From assembly GCA_023230855.1 (NCBI GenBank), contig JALNWQ010000007.1:62001-126000 (forward strand): a stretch of 64,000 nucleotides of DNA, written 5' to 3'. The stretch comes from Solirubrobacteraceae bacterium. Its GTDB lineage: Bacteria; Actinomycetota; Thermoleophilia; Solirubrobacterales; Solirubrobacteraceae. Under the pieces are notes generated by a model. The model did not search any database and was not told the origin of the DNA. It saw only the letters and a list, made by a program, of their open reading frames with translations. Both the position numbers and the translations under genes were made by a program. Below are positions 42,155-50,234 of the stretch, piece after piece (the stretch's first letter is position 1; the number at the start of each line of letters is the position of its first letter).

Positions 42155-43972
42155 ATGGCCTCCCCCACCCGCGTCGTCGCGTCCGTCGGAGCCCTCGCCA
42201 CCGCCTTGCTCCTCACCGGGGCCGGCGCGCCGGCCGGGGCGGCGCCATCGTCCCAGGCGACCGCCGCGGACCGGACCGCGTCACCGGTCGCCCGGATCTA
42301 CGTCAGCCTGCCCCGCCAGGGCCGTGCGGCGCCGTCGGCGGCGCTCATCGCGCGCGGCCTGCGCGCGGCGACGACGGCACGGGGATCGCGGGCGGGCGGC
42401 CACCGCATCCGGCTCGTGTGGCTCGACGACGCCACCGGCGACCGGTGGGACGCCACCAAGGTGCGGGCCAACGCCCGGCGCGCCGCCGCCGATCCGACGG
42501 CGATCGCCTACGTCGGCGAGGGTGACTCAGAGGCGACCGCCCTGGCGATGCCGATCGTCAACCGGGCCGGCCTCGCGCACCTCTCCCCCGTCAGCACCGC
42601 CACCGAGCTCACCGCGCCGGACCGGGCGGGCGAGCTGCAGCCGAGCGGCGTGCGCACGTTCTTCCGTCCGATCCCCGACGACGCCCGCCAGGGTGCGGCG
42701 CTCGTGACGTACGCCCGGAGCCTCGGCGTCCGGCGGAGCGTCATGGTCGTCGACGACGACGGGCTGTACGGGCGGGGGCTCACCCGGTCCTTCGCCGCCG
42801 ACGGCGCCCGGCGCGGCGTCCGCGTCGTGGGACGTCGCGTCGTCTCCCCCTCCGGTCACGGCCTGGCCGCCGCCGTCCGGGCCGTCCGGGCCCGGCGTCC
42901 CCACGCCGTCGTGTACGGCGGGTCGCCGTCCAGCGGGGCCGCCAAGGTCATCCGGGCACTGCACGCCGCGTCGCCGAGGACGCTCGTGCTCGGGGGCGAG
43001 GCGCTCGCCAACGACGCGTTCGCGCGGCGGCTCGGCGCCGCCCGCTCCGTGATGCGCCTGACGACGCCCGCCGCCCACGCCGACCCGCGGGCCCGTCGCA
43101 CCCACCGGCTCGGCCGCCGACCGGCGGCGTTCACGGTGTTCGCCCACAACGGGATGACCGCCCTGCTGCGGGCGATCGACCGGGCCGGCCGACGCGGCGG
43201 CGTCACCCGTGCGAGCGTGCGCGACGCGGTGTTCGACGGATCGGTCCAGACCGGCCTGTCCGGCCCGTGGACGATCGACGCCGACGGAGGGTCCGGCTAC
43301 GGGGTGTTCAACACCGCACGCCTGGGCCGCAGCGGCGTCCTGACGACCGGCGAGCGGGCCGTCACCCGCCTCGTGCGCCGCGAGGCCGACCGACTGCGTC
43401 GTCGCGCCGCCGCCCCGCGACGGCTCACCCGCACCCCCACGCGGACGACGAGGATCCAGACGTCGGGCACGACCCCGATCATCCCCACCGAGCTCGTCGG
43501 CCCCATGGACATCGAGACGATGCTCCGCATGGTCCAGGAGCAGCGGACCCGGCTGCTGGACGAGCAGCTGCGCGAGCAGCTCGCCGCGGTGCAGGCACGC
43601 AACCAGCGGATCGCCCGGCTGAACGTGGTGCTGTCGCGGCTGGCCGTCCTCGAGGCGGCGTTCCCGGCGGGGGCCGCCGCGACCACGCCGACCGGAACGG
43701 ACGGCGCATGGCCGACGCTCACCGCCGCGGTGCGCACGGCCGCCGACGAGGCGGGGATCACCGATCCCCCGGACGTCACGACCCTGGCCGACGTGCGGGC
43801 CGCGATCGCCCGGATCAAGGCGCTCGTCGACGACGCGAGCGGAGGCCAGCAGCTGGAGATGCTGCGGCTGCAGTCGCTGACGAACAAGCGCAACGAGGCG
43901 TTCGACGTCATGACGGACTTCGTCAAGCGGATGCAGGACGCGCGGGCGTCGATCATCGCCAACATGCGTTGA
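42155..43972 (+). CDS. Secreted periplasmic-binding-protein / coiled-coil fusion
   Basis: A 605-residue exported protein with an unusual two-part design. A signal peptide (residues 1-30) leads to a type-1 periplasmic-binding domain of LivJ/branched-chain type (about residues 40-400: GHRIRLVWLDDATGDRWDATKVRANARRAAAD; AYVGEGDSEATALAMPIVNRAGLAHLSP). After a Thr/Arg-rich linker comes a helical C-terminal region (about residues 450-605), MLRMVQEQRTRLLDEQLREQLAAVQARNQRIARLN and finally LQSLTNKRNEAFDVMTDFVKRMQDARASIIANMR. This tail recalls filament/translocator coiled coils such as EspA-like ends, but that is only resemblance. No transporter genes adjoin. GAGACT is 6 nt before ATG 42155. Confidence 0.75.
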   Translation: MASPTRVVASVGALATALLLTGAGAPAGAAPSSQATAADRTASPVARIYVSLPRQGRAAPSAALIARGLRAATTARGSRAGGHRIRLVWLDDATGDRWDATKVRANARRAAADPTAIAYVGEGDSEATALAMPIVNRAGLAHLSPVSTATELTAPDRAGELQPSGVRTFFRPIPDDARQGAALVTYARSLGVRRSVMVVDDDGLYGRGLTRSFAADGARRGVRVVGRRVVSPSGHGLAAAVRAVRARRPHAVVYGGSPSSGAAKVIRALHAASPRTLVLGGEALANDAFARRLGAARSVMRLTTPAAHADPRARRTHRLGRRPAAFTVFAHNGMTALLRAIDRAGRRGGVTRASVRDAVFDGSVQTGLSGPWTIDADGGSGYGVFNTARLGRSGVLTTGERAVTRLVRREADRLRRRAAAPRRLTRTPTRTTRIQTSGTTPIIPTELVGPMDIETMLRMVQEQRTRLLDEQLREQLAAVQARNQRIARLNVVLSRLAVLEAAFPAGAAATTPTGTDGAWPTLTAAVRTAADEAGITDPPDVTTLADVRAAIARIKALVDDASGGQQLEMLRLQSLTNKRNEAFDVMTDFVKRMQDARASIIANMR

Positions 43973-44004
43973 CGCCTCCGCGCCGCCGACCGATGGCGCG
44001 CCGC

Positions 44005-44865
44005 TCAGCCCGTGTGGACGACGATCTCGCTCGTCACCCGCGGGTCCTTCGCCAGTCGCTGGTCGAGGACGCCCTCCAGGTACCAGTGGTGGTGGTTGTG
44101 CTCGGCGCGGAACGTCGGGTCGGCGTCGCCGGGGACCGTGATCGAGAACGGCAGCTGCGTCGTCTGCCCGGCGACGAGCGTGGTCCGGCCGGCGAGCTCG
44201 ACCCGGATGCCGTCGTCGGACGTCGTGTTGCGGTCGGGGTCGAAGCGGACGCGTCGCAGCTGGACGCGGATCGCCCGCACCTCGAGCGCCTCGGCCGGGG
44301 TGAGCCGCAGGTGCCCGGTGATCTCGTCCCCGGCCCGCACGACGCGCGACGCGGGCTCGATCGACAGCGCCCACGCCACCGTCGACTCGACCGGGGAGCT
44401 CGCCCACGACGCGTGCTGCGTCGGCGGGGTCAGCACCGTGACCTCCGCCTTGGCGACCGCGTCGATGCCGAGCTTGCGGTCGACGATCGCCCGCACCTCC
44501 CACGCGATCGCCTTGGACGACGTCGTGCCCGGGGCGTCCGGCGGCACCGGCAGATCGACCTCGATCGTGCCCTCCTCGACCGGGACCTGCTGCGACACGA
44601 CGACGACCGGCGACGTCGTGGTGACGGTGCGCGAGCGCGAGCCGACCTGCGTGTGCGTGCGGTCGCCGATCGTCGTCCGGCGCACCACGTCGTCGTCCCG
44701 CTCCTCCTCGCGGTACGTGTTGTGGTAGAGCAGCTCGACGCGACCACCACGGGTCTTGGCGTCCGGGGCGCCGAAGGTCACCCGCGCCCGCACCGCCTCC
44801 CCCGCGACCACGGTTCCCGGGGAGACGTCGAGCGACACGTCGGGCCTGCGACTGAAGAGCGCCAT
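44005..44865 (-). CDS. Arrestin-like / Spo0M-type protein, copy A
   Basis: A 286-residue beta-sandwich protein with N- and C-terminal arrestin/Vps26-like halves (LDVSPGTVVAGEAVRARVTFGAP; RAGDEITGHLRLTPAEALEVRAIRVQLRRVRFD). It ends in HHHWYLEGVLDQRLAKDPRVTSEIVVHT. It is a clear paralogue of the protein encoded at 49285-50094, sharing the ends and the central ASWASSPVE-type segment. Bacterial Spo0M-type proteins are involved in cell-shape/sporulation control and membrane contacts; the role here is unknown. Start ATG 44865; a TAGCCT lies 9 nt upstream. Confidence 0.8.
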   Translation of the reverse strand: MALFSRRPDVSLDVSPGTVVAGEAVRARVTFGAPDAKTRGGRVELLYHNTYREEERDDDVVRRTTIGDRTHTQVGSRSRTVTTTSPVVVVSQQVPVEEGTIEVDLPVPPDAPGTTSSKAIAWEVRAIVDRKLGIDAVAKAEVTVLTPPTQHASWASSPVESTVAWALSIEPASRVVRAGDEITGHLRLTPAEALEVRAIRVQLRRVRFDPDRNTTSDDGIRVELAGRTTLVAGQTTQLPFSITVPGDADPTFRAEHNHHHWYLEGVLDQRLAKDPRVTSEIVVHTG

Positions 44866-44940
44866 CGTGGCGCGAGGCTACCGCCCACCGCCCACCACAA
44901 GATTCCCCGCCGCGCCGCCGTGGTGGTGGAGGATCCGCAC

Positions 44941-46128
44941 ATGCCGTTCGACACGTCCCGCCTCGACGCCATCCTCGACGCCGCCGTGTCGGCCGGGCAC
45001 GTGCCCGGCGTCTCGGTCGTCGTCACCGACCGCGACGGCACGCTGTACGAGGGCAGCGCCGGCGTGCTGCGGGACGGAGGCCCCGCCGTCGACGACGCGA
45101 CGCTGTTCCGCTACGCGTCGACGACGAAGGCGTTCGCGAGCATCGCGGCGCTGCAGCTCGTCGAGCAGGGCCGGATCGGCCTGGACGACGCGATCACGTC
45201 GATCGTGCCCGAGTTCGGCGAGCTGCGGGTGCTCGACGGGTTCGACGGTGACACGCCGATCCTGCGCGCCCCGTCGCGACCGCCGACCGTCCGCGAAATG
45301 CTGACCCACAGCTCGGGCCTGACGTACTTCTTCACGAACGCGGACGTCGCGCGCTACCACGAGGTCACCGGCACGCCCCACATCCTCACCGGCCGCCGGG
45401 CCGCGCTGACCGACGTGCCGCTCGCGTCCGATCCCGGCACGATCTGGGACTACGGCACGAGCACCGACTGGCTCGGCCTCGCCGTCGAGCAGGTGTCCGG
45501 CCAGCCCCTGGACGCGTACCTCCGCGAGCACGTGCTGGAGCCGCTGGGGATCGACGACGTGACGTTCTCCCCCACCGACGAGCAGCGGACCCGCACGATG
45601 CCGGTACACGCCCGCACGCCGGACGGCGGGCTCGCGATCACCGACCTGGACCTGGCGCCCGAGCCCGAGTGGTGGGCCGGCGGGCACGGCCTCGTCGGCA
45701 CCGCGTCCGGGTACGGGCGATTCATCCGGGCGCTGCTGCGCGGCGGCGAGCTCGACGGGCGACGGATCCTCGCGCCGGAGACCGTCGAGCTGGCGTTCTC
45801 CGACCAGCTGGCCGGCGTGCCGATGCCGACCGGGGGCCTGAAGAGCGCCGATCCGGCGCTCGCCAACGACGTGCCGCCGTTCCCGGTCGCCGACACGTGG
45901 GGCCTGGGGTTCCACCTCGTGCTCGAGGACGTCCCCGGGATGCGGCGGGCGGGATCCGGCGACTGGGCGGGGCTCTTCAACCTCTACTACTGGATCGACC
46001 GCGCCTCCGGGGTCGGCGGCATCCTGCTGACGCAGGTCCTGCCGTTCTACGACGAGGGCGTCGTCGGCACGTTCCAGGCGCTCGAGGCCGAGGTCTACGC
46101 GCAGGTCGGGGCCGCGACGGCGGCCTGA
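44941..46128 (+). CDS. Serine hydrolase of the beta-lactamase (class C/EstB) family
   Basis: A 395-residue penicillin-binding-like serine hydrolase. The nucleophile is in ASTTK (Ser60, Lys63); the second-motif Tyr is in WDYGTSTDWLGLAVE; HGLVGTASGYGRFIRALL lies in the third region. Such proteins are esterases or D-amino-acid peptidases more often than true beta-lactamases. No signal peptide is seen, so it is probably cytosolic. ATG 44941 has GGAGG 8 nt upstream. It is divergent from the arrestin-like gene with a 75-bp gap. Confidence 0.9.
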   Translation: MPFDTSRLDAILDAAVSAGHVPGVSVVVTDRDGTLYEGSAGVLRDGGPAVDDATLFRYASTTKAFASIAALQLVEQGRIGLDDAITSIVPEFGELRVLDGFDGDTPILRAPSRPPTVREMLTHSSGLTYFFTNADVARYHEVTGTPHILTGRRAALTDVPLASDPGTIWDYGTSTDWLGLAVEQVSGQPLDAYLREHVLEPLGIDDVTFSPTDEQRTRTMPVHARTPDGGLAITDLDLAPEPEWWAGGHGLVGTASGYGRFIRALLRGGELDGRRILAPETVELAFSDQLAGVPMPTGGLKSADPALANDVPPFPVADTWGLGFHLVLEDVPGMRRAGSGDWAGLFNLYYWIDRASGVGGILLTQVLPFYDEGVVGTFQALEAEVYAQVGAATAA

Positions 46129-46197
46129 CCGTCGGGGCCCGGGCCGTCGCGGGGACCCGACCGTCGGGGCGCGGGCCGCGGCGGCGGCGCGCCCTGC

Positions 46198-46395
46198 TCA
46201 GCCGAGCAGGCCGCCGAGCCCGCCGACCGCGGCGACGAGCGCCATGCCGCCGAGCGTGCCGAGCGCCGCCGAGCGGGTCGAGGCGCGGGCGGCGAGCGCC
46301 AGGCTCGACGGCCACGTGTCGAGGTCGTCCCGGTCGACCGAGGCCGACGCGACGAGCCCCAACGGACCGGTGACGGGAAGCGAGGAGGACGTCAT
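46198..46395 (-). CDS. Small hypothetical protein with C-terminal hydrophobic tail
   Basis: A 65-residue ORF (ATG 46395) with a polar N-terminal half and a C-terminal membrane-like segment LGTLGGMALVAAVGGLGGLLG. It lies 69 bp downstream of the TetR gene on the same strand. Codon bias resembles real genes but the gene is short and I recognise no family, so it may not be expressed. Confidence 0.35.
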   Translation of the reverse strand: MTSSSLPVTGPLGLVASASVDRDDLDTWPSSLALAARASTRSAALGTLGGMALVAAVGGLGGLLG

Positions 46396-46464
46396 GTCAT
46401 GGGATTCGACACATCGGCGGCCCGATCGGAGCGCTCTGGACGGAGATCGGATCGTCGCCCGCCG

Positions 46465-47166
46465 TCACCGCTCGGGGCGCCAACGGGCCATCGCGCCGAT
46501 GAGGTCCGTGGCGTCCAGCGACGGGACGGGCATCGGCGACGGGCCGGACGGGTCGGCGCGGAGCCCGTCGAGGACGACGACGAGCGCCCGGCGCCACGCA
46601 TCGCCGGCGACGTAGCGCAGGCGGTCGCAGAGCATCCCGACCATGAACAGGAGGATCGGGACGTCGATCGCCGTCACGTCGTCGCGCAGCGCGCCGGCGT
46701 CCCGGGCCCGGCGCACGAGCCGGTCGATCCGCGGCTGCATCTCGGCCCGTCCCCGCTCGACCGCGTCGGATTCGCTCGTGCCGGCGCCGAGGAAGATCTC
46801 GTTGAGGGCCCGGCTCGTCGCGTGGCCGTCCATGACGCCGACGACGTAGTGGACGAAGCCGTCCCACGGGTCGGCGACCTCGAGCGCCTCGTCGATGATC
46901 CGACGGTGCTCGGCGACCTGGCGCTCGAACAGCGCGTCGACGAGCCCGGCCTTCGTCGCGAACCGGCGGTAGACCGTGGCGACGCCCACGCCGGCCCGCT
47001 CCGCGATCTCGTCGAACGTCGCCGCGTGCCCCTTCTCGGCCAGGACGACGGCGGCGGCGTCGAGAATCCTCCGGCGGTTGCGGGCCGCGTCGCGGCGCAG
47101 CGGCCGCGGCCCCTCCCCCGCCGCCCGGTCCCGGTCGTCCCCTGCGGGATCCCCTCCGTCGTCCAT
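46465..47166 (-). CDS. TetR-family transcriptional regulator
   Basis: A 233-residue TetR regulator. The HTH (RRILDAAAVVLAEKGHAATFDEIAERAGVGVATVYRRFATKAGLVDALFERQV) lies at about residues 28-80; the C-terminal ligand domain follows. It is divergent from an MFS transporter with only 17 bp between the two start codons, so it very likely represses that exporter and itself. Confidence 0.92.
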   Translation of the reverse strand: MDDGGDPAGDDRDRAAGEGPRPLRRDAARNRRRILDAAAVVLAEKGHAATFDEIAERAGVGVATVYRRFATKAGLVDALFERQVAEHRRIIDEALEVADPWDGFVHYVVGVMDGHATSRALNEIFLGAGTSESDAVERGRAEMQPRIDRLVRRARDAGALRDDVTAIDVPILLFMVGMLCDRLRYVAGDAWRRALVVVLDGLRADPSGPSPMPVPSLDATDLIGAMARWRPER

Positions 47167-47171
47167 GCCGC

Positions 47172-47205
47172 TACGATACCCAAGTGAGCGTGCCGACTAT
47201 CACTT
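47172..47205. promoter_or_regulatory. Divergent tetR/MFS control region
   Basis: TACGAT (47172-47177) lies 6 nt before the MFS GTG. An inverted repeat AAGTGA/TCACTT (47182-47205, 12-nt spacer) overlaps the start codon and could be the TetR operator; this part is tentative. Confidence 0.4.
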
Positions 47206-48719
47206 CTGCGGAGGAGCCCGACGGGGTCTCCCTCGCGCATCCGGCGATCGTCGCCGTGATCGGCGCGACGCTCATGGTCATGGGCACGGCGACGTTCGTC
47301 ATCGCCGCCCTGCCGACGCTCGCGGTCGAGCTGCGGGCGACCCAGACCGAGCTGACGCTCATCGCCGACGCCGTCCCCGTGGTGCTCGCCGCGCTGTTGC
47401 TGCCGTGCGGCGCCGCCCTCGACCGCTACGGCCGGCGCACCGGGCTCATCGTCGGCCTGTCGATCATGGTCGTGTCGCTGCTCGTGTCGCCGCTGGCGAC
47501 CGACGCGACCCAGCTCATCGGGGCCAGGATCATCGGCGGCGTCGGAGCGGCGATCGCGTTCCCCGGAACGCTCGCGACGATGACCGAGCTGCTCGGCGAG
47601 CGACGGCGGGCGCTCGGGGTGGCGCTGTGGGCGGGCGCGGCGATGACCGGCGGGGCGTTCGTCATGGTCGTCGCCGGGATCTGCGTGGAGGCGTCCGGCA
47701 GCGACGCGATGTTCCTCGTCATCGCCGCGCTCACCGCGGTGTCGGCGCTCACCGTCGTGCGTTGGGTGCCCGAGACGCGCGACGACGACCCGCCGTCGAT
47801 CGACGTCGTCGGATCGGCGCTCGTCGCCGTCGCGATCGGGACGATCGTCTTCGGGATCGTCGAGATCCCGGCCCACGGCGTCGTCCACCCGATCGTCCTC
47901 GTCCCGTGGGGCGTCGGGGCGATCGCGTCGATCGGGTTCGTCGCCCGGTCGCTCACCGCCGCGGAGCCGCTGCTCGACCTGGGGGTGTTCCTGCGGCCCC
48001 GCGTCGCGTTGGGGTTCGTCGCCGTCGGCGCGATGTTCGCCATCTCCTACGGCTGGTACATGCTGAGCTTCCAGTACAACGCGTTCGTCTTCGACTACGG
48101 GCCGTTGCTGACGTCGGTGCTCATCGCGTGCGCCGGGATCACGATCATCCCGGGCGCGCTGCTCGGTCCGGCGCTCGCGTCCCGGGTCGGGACCGGGCAG
48201 GTCGCGGTCCTCGGCCTCGTGCTGCTCGTCGTCGGGCTCGTCGCGCTGGCGCTCGCCGGGATGACGGAGCGCCTGTCGGTCGTCTTCGTCGCGACGCTCC
48301 TCTTCGGGGTCGGCATCGGCCTGGGTCAGGGCCCCGCCACGCAGCTCATCGTCGACGCGCTGCCGGCGGCGAAGTCCGGCCTGGCGTCGGCGCTCAACGA
48401 CGTCGCCCGCGAGATGGGGGCCGCGTTCGGCCTGGCGATCACCGGGTCGGCGTTCAACCTCGCCTACCGGGGCGCGGTCGACGGGGCCCCGGCCCTGGCG
48501 GACGTCGCCGAGCAGGCACGGGCGTCCCCCGCCGCCGGCAGCGCGGTCGCGCACGCCCCGGACGCCGCGCCGGGGGCGTTCGACGCCGTGCGCGACGCGG
48601 TCGCCGGCGGCTGGTCGTGGGCGCACGGCTTCAACGCGCTGCTGCTCACCGCGGTGATCGCGGCGATCCTCGTCGTGCGGCGACGGATCGTCGCGCGCGC
48701 TCAGCGCACGACGTCGTAG
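47184..48719 (+). CDS. MFS transporter, DHA2-like drug exporter
   Basis: A 511-residue major facilitator with 12-14 membrane segments. The loop 2/3 motif appears as GAALDRYGRRTGLIVG and the motif-C-like region in GALIGARIIGGVGAAIAFPGTLATMTEL. Topology and length suit the 14-TM EmrB/QacA-type drug:H+ antiporters. It is divergently paired with a TetR regulator. GTG 47184 carries a leaderless-type -10. The 3' end overlaps the convergent reductase gene by 19 nt. Confidence 0.92.
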   Translation: MSVPTITSAEEPDGVSLAHPAIVAVIGATLMVMGTATFVIAALPTLAVELRATQTELTLIADAVPVVLAALLLPCGAALDRYGRRTGLIVGLSIMVVSLLVSPLATDATQLIGARIIGGVGAAIAFPGTLATMTELLGERRRALGVALWAGAAMTGGAFVMVVAGICVEASGSDAMFLVIAALTAVSALTVVRWVPETRDDDPPSIDVVGSALVAVAIGTIVFGIVEIPAHGVVHPIVLVPWGVGAIASIGFVARSLTAAEPLLDLGVFLRPRVALGFVAVGAMFAISYGWYMLSFQYNAFVFDYGPLLTSVLIACAGITIIPGALLGPALASRVGTGQVAVLGLVLLVVGLVALALAGMTERLSVVFVATLLFGVGIGLGQGPATQLIVDALPAAKSGLASALNDVAREMGAAFGLAITGSAFNLAYRGAVDGAPALADVAEQARASPAAGSAVAHAPDAAPGAFDAVRDAVAGGWSWAHGFNALLLTAVIAAILVVRRRIVARAQRTTS

Positions 48720-49276
48720 ACGAGCTTCTGGATCCCGTTGGCGTAGGCCTCGCTCTCGACGAGCCGGAGCATCCGCTTGTCCTTGTCGGTGGCGCTGAAC
48801 AGCCGCTTGCCGGCTCCGAGGATCGTGGGGAAGACGAGCAGGTGGTACCGGTCGACGAGGCCCGCGTCCTCGAGCGCCCGGTTGAGCGTGGCGCTGCCGT
48901 GGACCGAGATCGGCCCGCCGTCGGTGCGCCGGAGCGCCGCAACCTCGTCGAGCGAGCGCAGGATCGTCGTCGGGCCCCAGTCGTCGACGAAGTCGTCCTC
49001 GGTCAGGGTCGTCGACACGACGTACTTCGGCATCGCGTTGTAGCGCGGGAACTCGTCGGTCATGGCGGGCCACGCCGTCGAGAACGCCTCGTAGCTCACG
49101 CGGCCGAGGAGCATCGCCGACGCCTCCTCCTGCTCGCGGCCCTTGAGCTCGTACGCCTCGGGCCGGAACTCGACGTCCTTGAACGTCCAGCCGCTGCTGC
49201 GGTGGCCGGGCTCGCCGCCCGGGGCCTCGACGACGCCGTCGAGGGACATGAACGCGGTGGTGATGATCGGACGCAC
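48701..49276 (-). CDS. Dihydrofolate reductase-fold (RibD_C) protein
   Basis: A 191-residue RibD_C-family reductase (PIITTAFMSLDGVVEAPGGEP; AMLLGRVSYEAFSTAWPA; GGPISVHGSATLNRALEDAGLVDRYHLLVFPTILGAGKRLF). It is only distantly similar to the other such protein at 39449-40051. Its GTG lies 8 bp after the stop of the arrestin-like gene copy B on the same strand, so these two form an operon. Its 3' end is antisense to the MFS gene end. Confidence 0.9.
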   Translation of the reverse strand: MRPIITTAFMSLDGVVEAPGGEPGHRSSGWTFKDVEFRPEAYELKGREQEEASAMLLGRVSYEAFSTAWPAMTDEFPRYNAMPKYVVSTTLTEDDFVDDWGPTTILRSLDEVAALRRTDGGPISVHGSATLNRALEDAGLVDRYHLLVFPTILGAGKRLFSATDKDKRMLRLVESEAYANGIQKLVYDVVR

Positions 49277-49284
49277 GGCGACGC

Positions 49285-50094
49285 TCAGGCGGTGTGGACG
49301 ACGATCTCGCAGATCACCCGCGGATCCTTCGACAGCCGCTGGTCGAGGACGCCCTCCAGGTACCAGTGCTGGTGGTTGTGCTGCGCGCGGAAGCTCGGCG
49401 CGGCGTCTTCGGGCACCGCGATCTCAAACGGGTAGGAGACCGTCTCGCCGGCGGTGAACGTCGTCGCTCCCGCGAGGTCGACCTTCGGCTCCACCTCGAC
49501 CGTGCGGTTGCCGTCGGGGTCGACGCGCAACCGTCGCAGCTGCACCCTCACGGCCCGGCACTTCACCCGCTCGGACGGCGTGATCGACAGGCGGCCGGTA
49601 ATCCGGTCGCCGGGCCGCACGACGCGGGTCGACGGCTCGACGACCATCGACCACGGCACCGTCACCTCGGCGGGGGCGCTCGCCCACGACGCGAGCGGGC
49701 CCGGCGGGGAGAGCACGACGATGTCGGCCTTCGCCTTCGTGTCGAGCGCCATGCGCCGGTCGACCACGGCGTGGACCTGCCAGGCGACGGTCTTCTCCGC
49801 CGTTCCGGGCGCGTCCGCCGGGACCACGAGCTCGACGTCGACGTCCCCGTCGTCCATGGAGACGTGGTGGACGTCGACCTTGACGCTGCTCGTCACCGTC
49901 GACGTCGACGCGTCGCCGTCCGCGTCGGTGGAGTCCTCGCGCCGCGTATTGCGGTAGAGCAGCTCGATCCTCGCGCCCCGCGTGCGACCGTCCGCGCGAC
50001 CGAACGAGGCCCGTGCCCGGACCGTCCCGCCCGCGACCACCGTCGTGGGCGTGACCTCGACGGTCGCCTTCGGCTTGCCTCTGAGTAGTCCCAT
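49285..50094 (-). CDS. Arrestin-like / Spo0M-type protein, copy B
   Basis: A 269-residue paralogue of the protein at 44005-44865. It shares TPTTVVAGGTVRARASFGRA, RTRGARIELLYRNT, the central PLASWASAPAEVTVPWSMVVEPSTRVVRPGDRITGRLSITPSE, and the near-identical C-terminus HQHWYLEGVLDQRLSKDPRVICEIVVHT. The central loop between the two halves differs most. It is co-transcribed with the RibD_C gene. Beta-sandwich scaffold role presumed; function unknown. Confidence 0.8.
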   Translation of the reverse strand: MGLLRGKPKATVEVTPTTVVAGGTVRARASFGRADGRTRGARIELLYRNTRREDSTDADGDASTSTVTSSVKVDVHHVSMDDGDVDVELVVPADAPGTAEKTVAWQVHAVVDRRMALDTKAKADIVVLSPPGPLASWASAPAEVTVPWSMVVEPSTRVVRPGDRITGRLSITPSERVKCRAVRVQLRRLRVDPDGNRTVEVEPKVDLAGATTFTAGETVSYPFEIAVPEDAAPSFRAQHNHQHWYLEGVLDQRLSKDPRVICEIVVHTA

Positions 50095-50234
50095 CGTCCC
50101 GTCCCGGCTCTCGACGCCGCCGGTGGCCGGGCGGCCCGACGTGCGCGCGCCGGATCATCGCACCGCGACGGGCATCCACGGTGATGTCCGATTTCCGCCG
50201 GTGGACGGTGGCCGACCGTGACACGATCGACGGG

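Noticed and set aside
44941..46128. Antibiotic-resistance beta-lactamase
   Set aside because: The SxxK and Tyr motifs fit the broader EstB/D-aminopeptidase group, and no signal peptide is seen, which a periplasmic beta-lactamase would have.
46128..46185. Imperfect GACCGTCGGGG...CGGGCC repeat after the serine hydrolase gene
   Set aside because: Short, imperfect and fully explained by the local GC-rich composition.
46674..49073. Large minus-strand frame across the MFS gene
   Set aside because: Its translation is an Arg/Asp/Pro mosaic mirroring the MFS codons, and the true minus-strand genes here use other frames.
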